NCBI RefSeq assembly: GCF_001413925.1
Contig: NZ_LBMJ01000001.1
Span: forward strand, 682,001-746,000
DNA length: 64,000 bases
Origin: Nonlabens sp. YIK11
Lineage (GTDB): Bacteria; Bacteroidota; Bacteroidia; Flavobacteriales; Flavobacteriaceae
Direction: 5' to 3'
How positions within the stretch are numbered: the stretch's first letter is position 1; the number at the start of each line of letters is the position of its first letter. Of this stretch, positions 17,341 through 25,754 are shown one piece after another. The position numbers were made by a program, and so were the translations under genes. The notes under the pieces are model-generated. The model searched no databases, was not told the DNA's origin, and saw nothing but the letters and a program-made list of their open reading frames with translations.

Positions 17341-17793
17341 ATGAAAAAAATAATCTATTTGTTTGCGATAGTGATGATCGCATTTTCCTGTAAAAACGTT
17401 GCAGAAGATCCGTTAGAAGAAGAAATCGCATCTTTTGATCAATTGACAGAACAAACCATGGAAGTCCACGATGAAGTCATGCCAGAAATGGGACGCCTCA
17501 TGGACTTGAGCATAGAAATTGACTCAAAAATGGAAGATGCAGCTTTGAGTGACGCTCAAGTAGAACAACTGTTTGACGCACAAGTAGAACTGGACGAGGC
17601 TCATGATGCTATGATGGACTGGATGAAGGATTATTCTGAAAAGTTTCCTTATGAAGCAGAAACTCCATCTACAGTAGAAGAGCTGGAAAACCAACTACCC
17701 ATGATCAAGAGTTCTCTTGAAAGCATCAAAAAGGTACAAAGCGATACACAAGCCGCAATTAAAAACGCAGAAGAGTTGCTGGCCAACTCATAA
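17341..17793 (+). CDS. Small acidic lipoprotein with coiled-coil character
   Basis: 150 residues with a lipoprotein signal (MKKIIYLFAIVMIAFSCKN, lipid-modified Cys about 17). The mature protein is strongly acidic and almost wholly helical with heptad-like patterns (repeated methionines, EVHDEVMPEMGRLMDL). I recognise no family. It is followed by the strongest hairpin of the window (17815-17866), so it is monocistronic. Confidence 0.65.
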   Translation: MKKIIYLFAIVMIAFSCKNVAEDPLEEEIASFDQLTEQTMEVHDEVMPEMGRLMDLSIEIDSKMEDAALSDAQVEQLFDAQVELDEAHDAMMDWMKDYSEKFPYEAETPSTVEELENQLPMIKSSLESIKKVQSDTQAAIKNAEELLANS

Positions 17794-17814
17794 CTTTTCC
17801 TACAAACTCTTAAC

Positions 17815-17866
17815 CTTATCTCAAAGACACCTTTAAGCTTCTTTATAAAGGTATCTTTGAGATAAG
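17815..17866. terminator. Long hairpin terminator after the lipoprotein gene
   Basis: CTTATCTCAAAGA...TCTTTGAGATAAG arms extend inward through ACCTTTA/TAAAGGT with one mismatch, forming a stem of about 20 bp, followed by TTGTTTTATATATA. The hairpin lies 13 nt before the hflX start, so it may also shape the hflX leader. Confidence 0.7.
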
Positions 17867-17879
17867 TTGTTTTATATAT

Positions 17880-19094
17880 ATGCTAGAAACTGATAATCAC
17901 GAATACGAAAAGGCCATTCTCATAGGTGTGATCACGCAATCACAAGATGAGGAAAAGCTCAATGAATATATGGACGAGCTGGAGTTCCTTGCCTATACGG
18001 CAGGTGCGACGGTGCGTAAAAGATTTAGCCAGAAAATGGCAAAGCCCAACCCCAAGACCTTTATTGGGACTGGAAAGATGGAAGAGATACAGGCCTATGT
18101 CAAGGCCCACGATATAGATACCGTCATCTTTGATGATGAACTATCGCCTGCTCAACAACGCAATATTGAAAAAGCGCTGGAGGCAAAAATCATTGACCGT
18201 ACTTATTTGATTCTGGACATATTTGCGCAACGCGCACAAACCAGTTATGCACGTACTCAAGTGGAGCTGGCTCAATATGAATACCTCTTACCTAGACTTG
18301 TGGGATTATGGACTCACCTGGAAAGACAAAAAGGTGGTATAGGTATGCGTGGTCCTGGTGAGACAGAAATTGAAACAGATAGACGTATCGTAAGGGATCG
18401 AATCACCTTACTCAAAGCAAAGCTGATCAAGATTGACAAGCAAATGGCCACTCAACGCGGTAATCGCGGTCAACTGGTACGTGTTGCCTTGGTAGGTTAT
18501 ACCAATGTTGGTAAAAGCACCCTGATGAATGTGGTGTCAAAAAGTGATGTTTTTGCCGAAAACAAACTTTTTGCAACGCTAGACACCACCGTGAGAAAAG
18601 TGGTAGTCGGGAATTTACCTTTTCTGTTAACAGACACGGTTGGGTTTATACGCAAACTACCTACACAGCTGGTAGAGTCCTTTAAATCAACCCTAGATGA
18701 GGTAAGAGAGTCTGACTTACTGTTGCATGTGGTTGACATCTCACACGAGTCCTTTGAAGATCACATAGCGTCCGTGAATAAAATTTTGGATGAGATTGAC
18801 GCCATTGATAAGCCTACGATTATGGTGTTCAACAAAATCGATAAATACCAACCAGAAGATTATGATGAAACTGACCTTATGGTAGAGCGCACCTCAGTTC
18901 ACTACTCTTTAGAAGAATGGAAAAACACCTGGATGTCAAGAACTGGCGATGATGTGATTTTTATAAGCGCTATCGAGAAGGAGAACATGGAGCAGTTCCG
19001 TAAGAAGGTGTACGATAAGGTGAGAGAAATACACGTGTCTCGATTCCCATACAATGCTTTTCTATATCCTGATATCATGGGAGAAGAAGAGTAA
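17880..19094 (+). CDS. hflX: GTPase HflX
   Basis: 404 residues. The N-terminal HflX domain (about 1-195, with KTFIGTGKMEEI and GPGETEIETDRR) is followed by a G domain with G1 GYTNVGKST (206-214), G3 DTVGFI and G4 NKID. HflX binds the 50S subunit and splits stalled or hibernating ribosomes under stress. Length and domains are normal. The ATG lies only 13 nt after a strong hairpin, so either the promoter overlaps the hairpin or some read-through drives expression. Confidence 0.95.
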   Translation: MLETDNHEYEKAILIGVITQSQDEEKLNEYMDELEFLAYTAGATVRKRFSQKMAKPNPKTFIGTGKMEEIQAYVKAHDIDTVIFDDELSPAQQRNIEKALEAKIIDRTYLILDIFAQRAQTSYARTQVELAQYEYLLPRLVGLWTHLERQKGGIGMRGPGETEIETDRRIVRDRITLLKAKLIKIDKQMATQRGNRGQLVRVALVGYTNVGKSTLMNVVSKSDVFAENKLFATLDTTVRKVVVGNLPFLLTDTVGFIRKLPTQLVESFKSTLDEVRESDLLLHVVDISHESFEDHIASVNKILDEIDAIDKPTIMVFNKIDKYQPEDYDETDLMVERTSVHYSLEEWKNTWMSRTGDDVIFISAIEKENMEQFRKKVYDKVREIHVSRFPYNAFLYPDIMGEEE

Positions 19095-19120
19095 TAGGTT
19101 CAATTTATAGCTAGAAATAC

Positions 19121-20665
19121 ATGAAAAAAACCATACTGTACGTTTTTATAGGCCTTTTGACAGTGGTGGTTGGAGGTTATTTCTATGCCAATTATCTTGT
19201 AAAAAGCAAGCTGGAATCCTTTCTAGCAGAACAACTGTCACCCGAACTTGATTTTCAATTTGGAGATCTGGACATGAGTACCTTAACGGGAACCATCTCT
19301 ATAAAGGATATCAATGTTGAACTCTCCAATCAAACCGATACTCTAGTACACACCAGAGCTACCGTAGATAAGTTGTCCTTATCTGGTTTTGGCTATTGGA
19401 AATTTTTTGTCAAGGATCAAATCCAGTTTGAGAGAATCAATATTGATAGAAACAACATTGTCTATTTCAAGGATAAATTCAAATCAACCGCACAAATTGA
19501 TACGATAAAGGCAAATCCGTTGGCGACGCTGGATAAAAGCGTACTTATCGAGAATGTGGATATTGGAGCCACTTCTTTTACTATTTATGACTCTTCTAAA
19601 GATTCTGTGGTGTTGCATGTTGCCAAAGCTGCATTCGCAGCGAGAGACGTTCGTACTGATGGAAAAACCATACGCAAACGTATTCCTGTTACTTATGAGG
19701 ATGTACACCTAGAAAGCGACTCATTATTTCTAAAAATCAGCCCTTTTGAAACGCTTAGTGTAGGACATATCAGTTTGACACAGGAAAACATCACGATCGA
19801 TAGGCTTTCCATCAAGCCGAAATACTCTAAAAACCAATACAAAAGACTTATTGATAAGGAACGTGATTATACCGTTCTTGACGTTCCGGTTGTTGAACTT
19901 CTGGGCTACGACTTCGGGTTTGATGGTTCAACCTTGTTTACTAAGGTGGACAAGATCCATCTAGAAACACCAGAGTTATCCATATATCGGGATAAGCTGG
20001 TAGCAGACGATCCAACATTCAAACCTCTGTACAGCAAAATGCTGAGAGATTTAAAAATGGATCTCATGGTAGATAGCATCACGGTTTCCAACAGTGCGAT
20101 TACCTATGAAGAAAAGCTTAAGGCAGATCAACCTGCAGGCTCCATCAAATTCACAAATCTGGATTTGAATATGTCCACCGTAGGAAACACGCAACCTGCT
20201 GGAGAGCTCACAAAAATCACAGCCGATGGTCTTTTCCAACAAAGCAAATTGCATGTGGATTGGACTTTTAATGTACACGACACCAGTGATGCCTTTAGAT
20301 TTAGTGGGAATCTAGGGAAACTGCCGGCTGCAAATATCAATTCTTTCACAGGTCCCAATCTTAATGTAGGATTTGAAGGCACACTGCAGGAAATCTATTT
20401 TGACATTTCAGGGAACAATAACCGCTCACAGACTGCAATGAAAATGGCCTATGAAGACTTTAAGATCGACCTGATGAAAAAGGATGGTATGGGAATCAAT
20501 AAGTTGCTCTCTGGTATCGCCAACCTATTTGTCGCTAATGATAGCCGTAAAAACGGCGAGAAATATCGTGAAGGAAAAGGTGAGGCAGACCGCAACAAGA
20601 CGCAATCTGTGTTCAATTTTGTGTGGATCAGTATTCTATCTGCCTTGATTAAGACGATGACTTAG
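19121..20665 (+). CDS. AsmA/DUF748-like envelope protein
   Basis: 514 residues. It has one N-terminal membrane helix (about 5-23) and then a long periplasmic region of beta-strand-rich repeats (LDFQFGDLDMSTLTGTISIKDINVEL and similar). These are typical of the AsmA-like/DUF748 group, which includes proteins that bridge the periplasm and move phospholipids. The C-terminal ~20 residues are hydrophobic. Starts 26 nt after hflX and is probably cotranscribed. Family placement is by general character, so moderate. Confidence 0.55.
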   Translation: MKKTILYVFIGLLTVVVGGYFYANYLVKSKLESFLAEQLSPELDFQFGDLDMSTLTGTISIKDINVELSNQTDTLVHTRATVDKLSLSGFGYWKFFVKDQIQFERINIDRNNIVYFKDKFKSTAQIDTIKANPLATLDKSVLIENVDIGATSFTIYDSSKDSVVLHVAKAAFAARDVRTDGKTIRKRIPVTYEDVHLESDSLFLKISPFETLSVGHISLTQENITIDRLSIKPKYSKNQYKRLIDKERDYTVLDVPVVELLGYDFGFDGSTLFTKVDKIHLETPELSIYRDKLVADDPTFKPLYSKMLRDLKMDLMVDSITVSNSAITYEEKLKADQPAGSIKFTNLDLNMSTVGNTQPAGELTKITADGLFQQSKLHVDWTFNVHDTSDAFRFSGNLGKLPAANINSFTGPNLNVGFEGTLQEIYFDISGNNNRSQTAMKMAYEDFKIDLMKKDGMGINKLLSGIANLFVANDSRKNGEKYREGKGEADRNKTQSVFNFVWISILSALIKTMT

Positions 20666-20673
20666 AGAAGTTT

Positions 20674-20689
20674 CGCTTTCGCGAAAGCG
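20674..20689. repeat. Iterated palindrome copy 7 (perfect core), convergent gap
   Basis: Perfect core with flanks AGTTT and AACTC followed by TTTTAA, in the 41-bp gap between converging genes. It is the only hairpin there and may serve as a terminator. Confidence 0.95.
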
Positions 20690-20706
20690 AACTCTTTTAA
20701 TACTTT

Positions 20707-21609
20707 TTACAAGGTATAATTCAACCCTAATCCAGAAACCTCGCGTATCTGGAAGGCACCAACGGCGTTATCGTCATAGATGGCTTGAAAGATCAACTTG
20801 GCACTAATGTAATCGTTGACCTTCATATTGATGTTAGTCGCATAATTGATATCGACGTTTCCTGGTTTATCCAAGTAGTTAGAATATATGAGCAGCTTGT
20901 TGTCCATGGTAATGTTGTCCATGATCTTGAGCTTGTACACCGCATTAATGGAGGCGCCTAGTTCATAACGTCTACTTTCTCCAGCTGCCACGCCAAAGTA
21001 ACTGCCGTCCTCATAATTTTCTGCACTGGTAAACATGTCATCCACCATGATCAATCGTGCAGTCGATGGCGCTATATTAAGCGTAAGCATCTTATTCTTT
21101 TTGTACAAAAATCCTGGGCCAGCTTGAAAATACCCAGGAGAAAACATGTTAGTGCGCTCTGTTCTTGTGATCTCACCATCTTCATTTGTGGCATAGACAT
21201 AGCCTTTAGTCGCTTGCGTCATTGCGTTGATAAAGAACGAATAGTAGGCCGTGTCGTCATTTTCATTGACTTCATAGCCTATGACGCTGTTAAGTTCTAT
21301 TCTATCATTGGTCTTGCGGGTAAACTTCTCATTTTCTTGAATGGTTAGACCGTATTCTGCACTAATGCTGTTTTCCCATGCAATGCGATCTTCTGTATAA
21401 TTAAAATCAAGGTCTGCTGCAAAACTGCCCGCAATACTGGATGTGCCGCCACCGGTCCAGTCTGCATTAAAGGCAGATTGATTGAATAGAAACTGGAGTT
21501 TGCCGGTGTTTTTCCAGCCGTTTTGGTTTACGTCTTCATCTCCAGCATCTTGAGCCTGTAGCTTTACCATCGAGGTTAGAAAAAGTAAAAGGCACATCAA
21601 TATTCTCAT
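20707..21609 (-). CDS. DUF3078 family protein, second of a tandem pair
   Basis: 300 residues with a signal peptide (to QAQDA, about 19-21). The mature region carries the DUF3078 hallmark LFNQSAFNADWTGGGTSSIAG and many strand-like segments ending GLGLNYTL, consistent with an outer-membrane barrel or barrel-like protein. It is strongly similar over its full length to the gene at 21768-22667. Own -7 box at 21633-21640. Function of the family is unknown. Confidence 0.85.
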   Translation of the reverse strand: MRILMCLLLFLTSMVKLQAQDAGDEDVNQNGWKNTGKLQFLFNQSAFNADWTGGGTSSIAGSFAADLDFNYTEDRIAWENSISAEYGLTIQENEKFTRKTNDRIELNSVIGYEVNENDDTAYYSFFINAMTQATKGYVYATNEDGEITRTERTNMFSPGYFQAGPGFLYKKNKMLTLNIAPSTARLIMVDDMFTSAENYEDGSYFGVAAGESRRYELGASINAVYKLKIMDNITMDNKLLIYSNYLDKPGNVDINYATNINMKVNDYISAKLIFQAIYDDNAVGAFQIREVSGLGLNYTL

Positions 21610-21632
21610 AGGTGGTGGTTTTTCGATTTTGG

Positions 21633-21640
21633 CAAAGATA
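21633..21640 (-). promoter_or_regulatory. Predicted -7 promoter element of the downstream DUF3078 gene
   Basis: TATCTTTG on the minus strand, 23 nt before the ATG at 21609, after the terminator of the upstream copy. Confidence 0.5.
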
Positions 21641-21718
21641 GAATCTTCTTGTTTTTTCTAAAAACGAATGATTTTTGGACTTCTTGTGTCCTCTGGGATT
21701 TTTTGATGTACCAAAACT

Positions 21719-21745
21719 AAAAAAGCACCCAATTAGGGTGCTTTT
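21719..21745 (-). terminator. Intrinsic terminator after first DUF3078 gene
   Basis: GCACCC-taatt-GGGTGC stem with flanking A and T runs. On the minus strand it ends in TTTTTT. It separates the two DUF3078 genes into separate units. Confidence 0.8.
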
Positions 21746-21767
21746 GATATCTCTGTAGAGTATAACG

Positions 21768-22667
21768 CTATAGTTTGTAGTTAAGTCCCAATCCAAACAC
21801 CTCACGTATCTGGAAGGCTCCAACGGCATTGTCGTCATAAATCGCTTGGAAAATCAAGTTGGCACTTAGCCACTCGTTGACTTTCATGTTCACTGCTGCA
21901 GAGTAGTTGATGTCCACATTTCCTGGTTTGTCCAGGTAGTTGGAGTACAGCAATAGGACATTGTCCATGGTGATGTTTTCTGCAATATCAAATTTGTACA
22001 ATGCATTTACAGAGGCACCAAATTCAAATCTGGAACTCTCACCTGCATCTACACCAAAGTACGCACCATCTTGATAATCAACTCCAGATGTAAATTGATC
22101 GTCAACAACAATCAATCTTGCAGTTGCAGGTGCGATGTTTACAGAGAAATTTTCGTCTCTCTTATACAGCATACCTGGACCAGCCTGAAAGTATCCTGGA
22201 GAAAGAATATGAGTACGCTCGGTGCGAATTGTCTCGCCAGTATCAGGATCTTCACTAAATGTGTATCCTTTAGTAAATTGAGTAAGTGCATTAAAGAAGA
22301 AGGAATAAGACCACTTGCTTTCCTCAGACACTTTATACCCATAAACCGAATTGAATTCCAACCTGTCGTTGGTCTTGCGAGTAAAGTCATCACCATCTTG
22401 CTTAGTGATACCGTACTCTGCTATGATCTTACTGTCCCAAGTGGTGCGACCCTCTAGGTAATTAAAATCGTAATTGATTCCTGCGTTTCCAGCAATACTG
22501 GAAGTACCGCCACCAGTCCATTCTGCATTAAAAGCAGATTGATTGAACAGTAATTGAAACGTACCGCCTTTTGACCAACCTTGTGGTTGAGCATCAGGAT
22601 CTGCATCTTGTGCCTGTGTGGTTGCCACCATTGCTAGCAATAGGGCAGAAAGTAGAAGTTTTTTCAT
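21768..22667 (-). CDS. DUF3078 family protein, first of a tandem pair
   Basis: 299 residues with a signal peptide (MKKLLLSALLLAMVATTQAQ). It contains LLFNQSAFNAEWTGGGTSSI, repeated aromatic strand segments and a C-terminal GLGLNYKL, as in its neighbour. Long identical blocks (SAFNA.WTGGGTSSIAG, SNYLDKPGNVDINY, LIFQAIYDDNAVGAFQIREV) show a fairly recent duplication. A TAGTTTTG -7 box precedes it. It lies downstream of the suf locus on the same strand but has its own promoter. Confidence 0.85.
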   Translation of the reverse strand: MKKLLLSALLLAMVATTQAQDADPDAQPQGWSKGGTFQLLFNQSAFNAEWTGGGTSSIAGNAGINYDFNYLEGRTTWDSKIIAEYGITKQDGDDFTRKTNDRLEFNSVYGYKVSEESKWSYSFFFNALTQFTKGYTFSEDPDTGETIRTERTHILSPGYFQAGPGMLYKRDENFSVNIAPATARLIVVDDQFTSGVDYQDGAYFGVDAGESSRFEFGASVNALYKFDIAENITMDNVLLLYSNYLDKPGNVDINYSAAVNMKVNEWLSANLIFQAIYDDNAVGAFQIREVFGLGLNYKL

Positions 22668-22689
22668 ATAAACTAGTTTAAGGAAACCC

Positions 22690-22697
22690 CAAAACTA
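22690..22697 (-). promoter_or_regulatory. Predicted -7 promoter element of the upstream DUF3078 gene
   Basis: TAGTTTTG on the minus strand, 22 nt before the ATG at 22667. Confidence 0.5.
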
Positions 22698-22751
22698 AGG
22701 TTCTTTTTGTAAATCCTAAATAGAAAAATGAAAGCAGTGGCGTGGAACGGC

Positions 22752-23273
22752 TTAAGACGCACCATATCGACCTTTTTTGTAAACAGGAACTGATGAGCAA
22801 GCTTCTCCATACATCACGCTGCTGGCTATGCCTTGAAGCTTCTCGGTAATCATTAGGTATGCTGCAACGGGAACTGGCTTTTTAGAACAGCCTTTTACAA
22901 TCACCGGTAGGTCTTTATAACTGGACAGATCAATATGCGCCATTACATTGCGGTACAAATGAGTCTCCAAATCTTCAAGAGTTCCAAGGACTACGGTCTC
23001 GGCTATTCCAGTCAATTGAGATTGCAGTAACATCCATGCCCATGGCGGCACTATGGCGTCTGTACTGCAATTAAGGGCAACGTGATGATTTTTATAGACC
23101 GTGAAGTCTGTATTTTTTACGCTTTCGCGAAAGCGAGTTTCCATCAACACTAATCCTTCCATCAACCATTGCGAGATATCAATCTCTGTGCGCGGTCCCG
23201 CGACATAATAATCCTCAAGGTCAAAATTCTTGAGCTTGGAATTTGCAACACGATTGATGATTTCTTCTCTCAT
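22752..23273 (-). CDS. DUF2480 family protein
   Basis: 173 residues, cytoplasmic, no membrane segment. The N-terminus IINRVANSKLKNFDLEDYY and the PPWAWMLLQSQLTG segment fit DUF2480, a small Bacteroidota family. It starts 2 nt after the sufT-like gene and so belongs to the suf operon, which suggests a role in Fe-S assembly or maturation; no biochemical role is known to me. Palindrome copy 8 encodes RFRES here, a different frame from most copies. Confidence 0.75.
   Translation of the reverse strand: MREEIINRVANSKLKNFDLEDYYVAGPRTEIDISQWLMEGLVLMETRFRESVKNTDFTVYKNHHVALNCSTDAIVPPWAWMLLQSQLTGIAETVVLGTLEDLETHLYRNVMAHIDLSSYKDLPVIVKGCSKKPVPVAAYLMITEKLQGIASSVMYGEACSSVPVYKKGRYGAS
23120..23135. repeat. 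Iterated palindrome copy 8 (perfect core)
   Basis: Perfect core inside the DUF2480 gene, read as Arg-Phe-Arg-Glu-Ser on the minus strand. Confidence 0.95.
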
Positions 23274-23275
23274 TT

Positions 23276-23596
23276 TTAGAGCATTCCCAGTTCTAGTTTT
23301 GCCTCTTCACTCATTAAGTCCTTGTTCCATGGTGGATCAAAGGTGATCTCCACCTCTGCATCCTTGACTTCTTTGAGAGACTTAATTTTTTCCTCAACCT
23401 CGGCAGGCAGTGATTCTGCTACTGGGCAGTTGGGTGATGTTAAAGTCATGAGCACTTTGACCTCTGCTTCTTCACTTACCATCACGTCATAAATCAATCC
23501 CAGTTCATAAATATCCACTGGAATTTCTGGATCATAAATGGTTTTGATAACGCGTATGACCTTTTCACCTAGTTCTTGTCCGTTGATTTCTTCCAT
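23276..23596 (-). CDS. sufT: SufT-like Fe-S assembly protein (MIP18/DUF59)
   Basis: 106 residues, a compact MIP18/DUF59 domain: IKTIYDPEIPVDIYELGLIY, then LTSPNCPVAESLP with the conserved cysteine, and ITFDPPWNKDLMSEEAKLELG. In Fe-S clusters of this type SufT helps mature Fe-S proteins. It is 3 nt downstream of sufE and 2 nt upstream of the DUF2480 gene, a tight operon. Confidence 0.85.
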   Translation of the reverse strand: MEEINGQELGEKVIRVIKTIYDPEIPVDIYELGLIYDVMVSEEAEVKVLMTLTSPNCPVAESLPAEVEEKIKSLKEVKDAEVEITFDPPWNKDLMSEEAKLELGML

Positions 23597-23599
23597 GGT

Positions 23600-24025
23600 T
23601 TAATTAAGTTGTGATTGATACGCCACTGCGTACATTTTAAGTTGTTTGATCATTGATACCAACCCGTTTGCGCGAGTAGGAGACAAGTGCTCTCTAAGGC
23701 CTATCTCATCAATGAAATCTGTATCTGCTTCCAGAATATCCTGCGGTTTCTGGTTGGACCAGGCGCGTATGAGAATAGCAATGATACCTTTTGTGATGAT
23801 AGCATCACTGTCTGCAGTAAAAACGACTTTGTCTTGGTCAAGATCTGCGTGAACCCATACTTTAGACTGACAACCTTTGATGATGTGATCCTCGTCTTTG
23901 TATTGCTCATCAATAATGGGCAAACTTTTACCTAGATCGATCATGTATTCATAGCGTTGCATCCAGTCGTCAAACATGGCGAACTCGTCTACGATTTCTT
24001 CTTGTATTTCTTTTATGCTACTCAT
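23600..24025 (-). CDS. sufE: SufE sulfur acceptor protein
   Basis: 141 residues, normal for the family. SufE takes persulfide sulfur from the SufS cysteine desulfurase and passes it to the SufBCD scaffold. The acceptor cysteine sits in IIKGCQSKVWV near residue 49. The fold signature FAMFDDWMQRYEYMIDLGK is at the N-terminus. It overlaps the META-domain lipoprotein gene upstream by 8 nt. It is separated from sufS by that lipoprotein gene. Confidence 0.92.
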   Translation of the reverse strand: MSSIKEIQEEIVDEFAMFDDWMQRYEYMIDLGKSLPIIDEQYKDEDHIIKGCQSKVWVHADLDQDKVVFTADSDAIITKGIIAILIRAWSNQKPQDILEADTDFIDEIGLREHLSPTRANGLVSMIKQLKMYAVAYQSQLN

Positions 24026-24422
24026 TGACTCTTTTTGCCTTGATCAATACCATTCCATCTTCATCCATCAACTTCAAGTGATCGTTTTTATATTCTGCTT
24101 TTTTGACTAACGCCAGCTGATTCATGAATAACTGCTCTGTTTTTGCCTTTTCTTCACAATATATCTTTGTTGAGATCATCATTCCCATCTCTACTCGATT
24201 AGCTTCTGGATTCTCAAAGTTACCGCTGTATTGATTACAGCTATTGTTTCCAGAGATACGGTTTTCCTTTTCTGACATATCGATGTTGATGGTGATGCCT
24301 TGACCGGCCATGTCTTGACCATCAACGGTAACGACCTCATAAGACCCATTGATATCTTCCAGCTCATTGCAGGCAATAAGTGTTAAGATCATCATCCCAA
24401 AAAGTAAAAATTTAGCTTTCAT
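24018..24422 (-). CDS. META-domain lipoprotein inside the suf operon
   Basis: 134 residues with a lipoprotein signal (lipobox LIACN, Cys about 18). The mature part is a single META (HslJ-like) domain: INGSYEVVTVDGQDM, SGNNSCNQYSGNFE with the typical GNxxCNxYSG motif, and MISTKIYCEE. META/HslJ proteins are small envelope proteins of uncertain function, some linked to heat stress or novobiocin resistance. It is placed between sufS and sufE and overlaps sufE by 8 nt, so it is expressed with Fe-S genes; a direct role is not implied. Confidence 0.8.
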   Translation of the reverse strand: MKAKFLLFGMMILTLIACNELEDINGSYEVVTVDGQDMAGQGITINIDMSEKENRISGNNSCNQYSGNFENPEANRVEMGMMISTKIYCEEKAKTEQLFMNQLALVKKAEYKNDHLKLMDEDGMVLIKAKRVNE

Positions 24423-24451
24423 AACTATTCAATTAGCGTTGGTTAGTGATG

Positions 24452-25666
24452 TTAAGATAACATCTTTACTGCACGGTGCAAAGCCTGTACCATAACATCA
24501 ATCTCTTCCTTTGTATTATAAAATGCAAAGCTGGCTCTTATGGTACCTGCTATTTGATAGCGGTCCATTACAGGTTGTGCGCAGTGGTGGCCCGTGCGCA
24601 CGGCAATACCCAACTTGTCAATAATGGTTCCTATATCGTATGGGTGAATCCCATCAACATTGAATGAAATTACCGCCGCTTTGTCAGCCACATCACCGTA
24701 AATGGTAGCTCCTGGAATGGTTTTGATTTGCTCTGTTCCATAAACCAGTAATTCATGTTCATATGCAGCGATTTCATCCATGCCTATGCTATTGAGGTAA
24801 TCTACTGCAGCACCTAAGGCGATACCACCAGCGATATTAGGCGTACCAGCCTCAAATTTGTGAGGTAATCCTGCATAAGTCGTCTTTTCAAAGCTCACCT
24901 GATCAATCATCTCGCCGCCGCCTTGATATGGTGGTAGTTCGTTTAATGCCTCTTCCTTGCCATAAAGCAATCCTATTCCTGTTGGACCGCACATTTTGTG
25001 ACCTGCCATGGTGTAAAAGTCTGCATTGAGTTCTTGTACATCAACTTTCATGTGACCACAGGATTGTGCGCCATCGATAAGCACTTTAGCCTGATGTTTA
25101 TGGGCGCCAGCAATGATCTCTTTTACCGGATTTGTGACACCTAATGCGTTTGAAATGTGATTGACAACTACAAAAGCGGTTTTGGGATTCAACAAATCAT
25201 GATAGGCCTTCATGTCCAGCTGGCCGTTATCCATTACAGGAATGACCTTCAAGTAAGCTCCAACTCGTTCACACAGCATTTGCCATGGAACGATATTGGA
25301 ATGATGTTCCACGGCACTAACGATAACTTCATCACCTTCTTTTACAAAAACGTGAGCACCACTAGCAACAGCGTTGATGCTGTGCGTGTTTCCTGAAGTG
25401 AAAATGCATTGTCTAGCGGTTGGGATGTTGAAAAATGCGCGACACTTTTCTCGGGAAGCTTCAAATAGATCTGTGGCTTCCTGACTTAAGGCATGAACAC
25501 CGCGATGGATATTGGCATTGTAAAGTGTGTAGTATTCCGTGATTTTTTCAATGACTTGCAATGGCTTTTGTGAAGTCGCTGCATTGTCAAAATAAACCAA
25601 AGGCTGCCCATTCACCTCACGGTTGAGAATGGGAAAATCGGCACGTATTTTTTTGATGTCTAGCAT
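24452..25666 (-). CDS. sufS: Cysteine desulfurase SufS
   Basis: 404 residues, type II PLP cysteine desulfurase. It shows the PLP lysine in TMAGHKMCGPTGIGLLYG, the histidine EHHSNIVPW, and the catalytic cysteine in RTGHHCAQPVM near residue 360. It supplies sulfur as persulfide to SufE. A terminator-like hairpin (25708-25734) separates it from sufD, and TACCTTTA lies just before the start, so it may head its own transcript with the lipoprotein, sufE, sufT and DUF2480 genes. Confidence 0.95.
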   Translation of the reverse strand: MLDIKKIRADFPILNREVNGQPLVYFDNAATSQKPLQVIEKITEYYTLYNANIHRGVHALSQEATDLFEASREKCRAFFNIPTARQCIFTSGNTHSINAVASGAHVFVKEGDEVIVSAVEHHSNIVPWQMLCERVGAYLKVIPVMDNGQLDMKAYHDLLNPKTAFVVVNHISNALGVTNPVKEIIAGAHKHQAKVLIDGAQSCGHMKVDVQELNADFYTMAGHKMCGPTGIGLLYGKEEALNELPPYQGGGEMIDQVSFEKTTYAGLPHKFEAGTPNIAGGIALGAAVDYLNSIGMDEIAAYEHELLVYGTEQIKTIPGATIYGDVADKAAVISFNVDGIHPYDIGTIIDKLGIAVRTGHHCAQPVMDRYQIAGTIRASFAFYNTKEEIDVMVQALHRAVKMLS

Positions 25667-25707
25667 AATGTAAAGGTACGATGTGGTGCATTCATAACCT
25701 TGAAAAC

Positions 25708-25734
25708 AAAAGCCCGATCAACAGATCGGGCTTT
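25708..25734 (-). terminator. Hairpin between sufD and sufS
   Basis: AAAGCCCGATC-aaca-GATCGGGCTTT, an 11-bp perfect stem followed on the minus strand by TTTTGTTTTC. It probably ends or attenuates the sufABCD transcript and splits the suf locus into two units. Confidence 0.75.
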
Positions 25735-25754
25735 AAATTTATATTGATTTGAAT

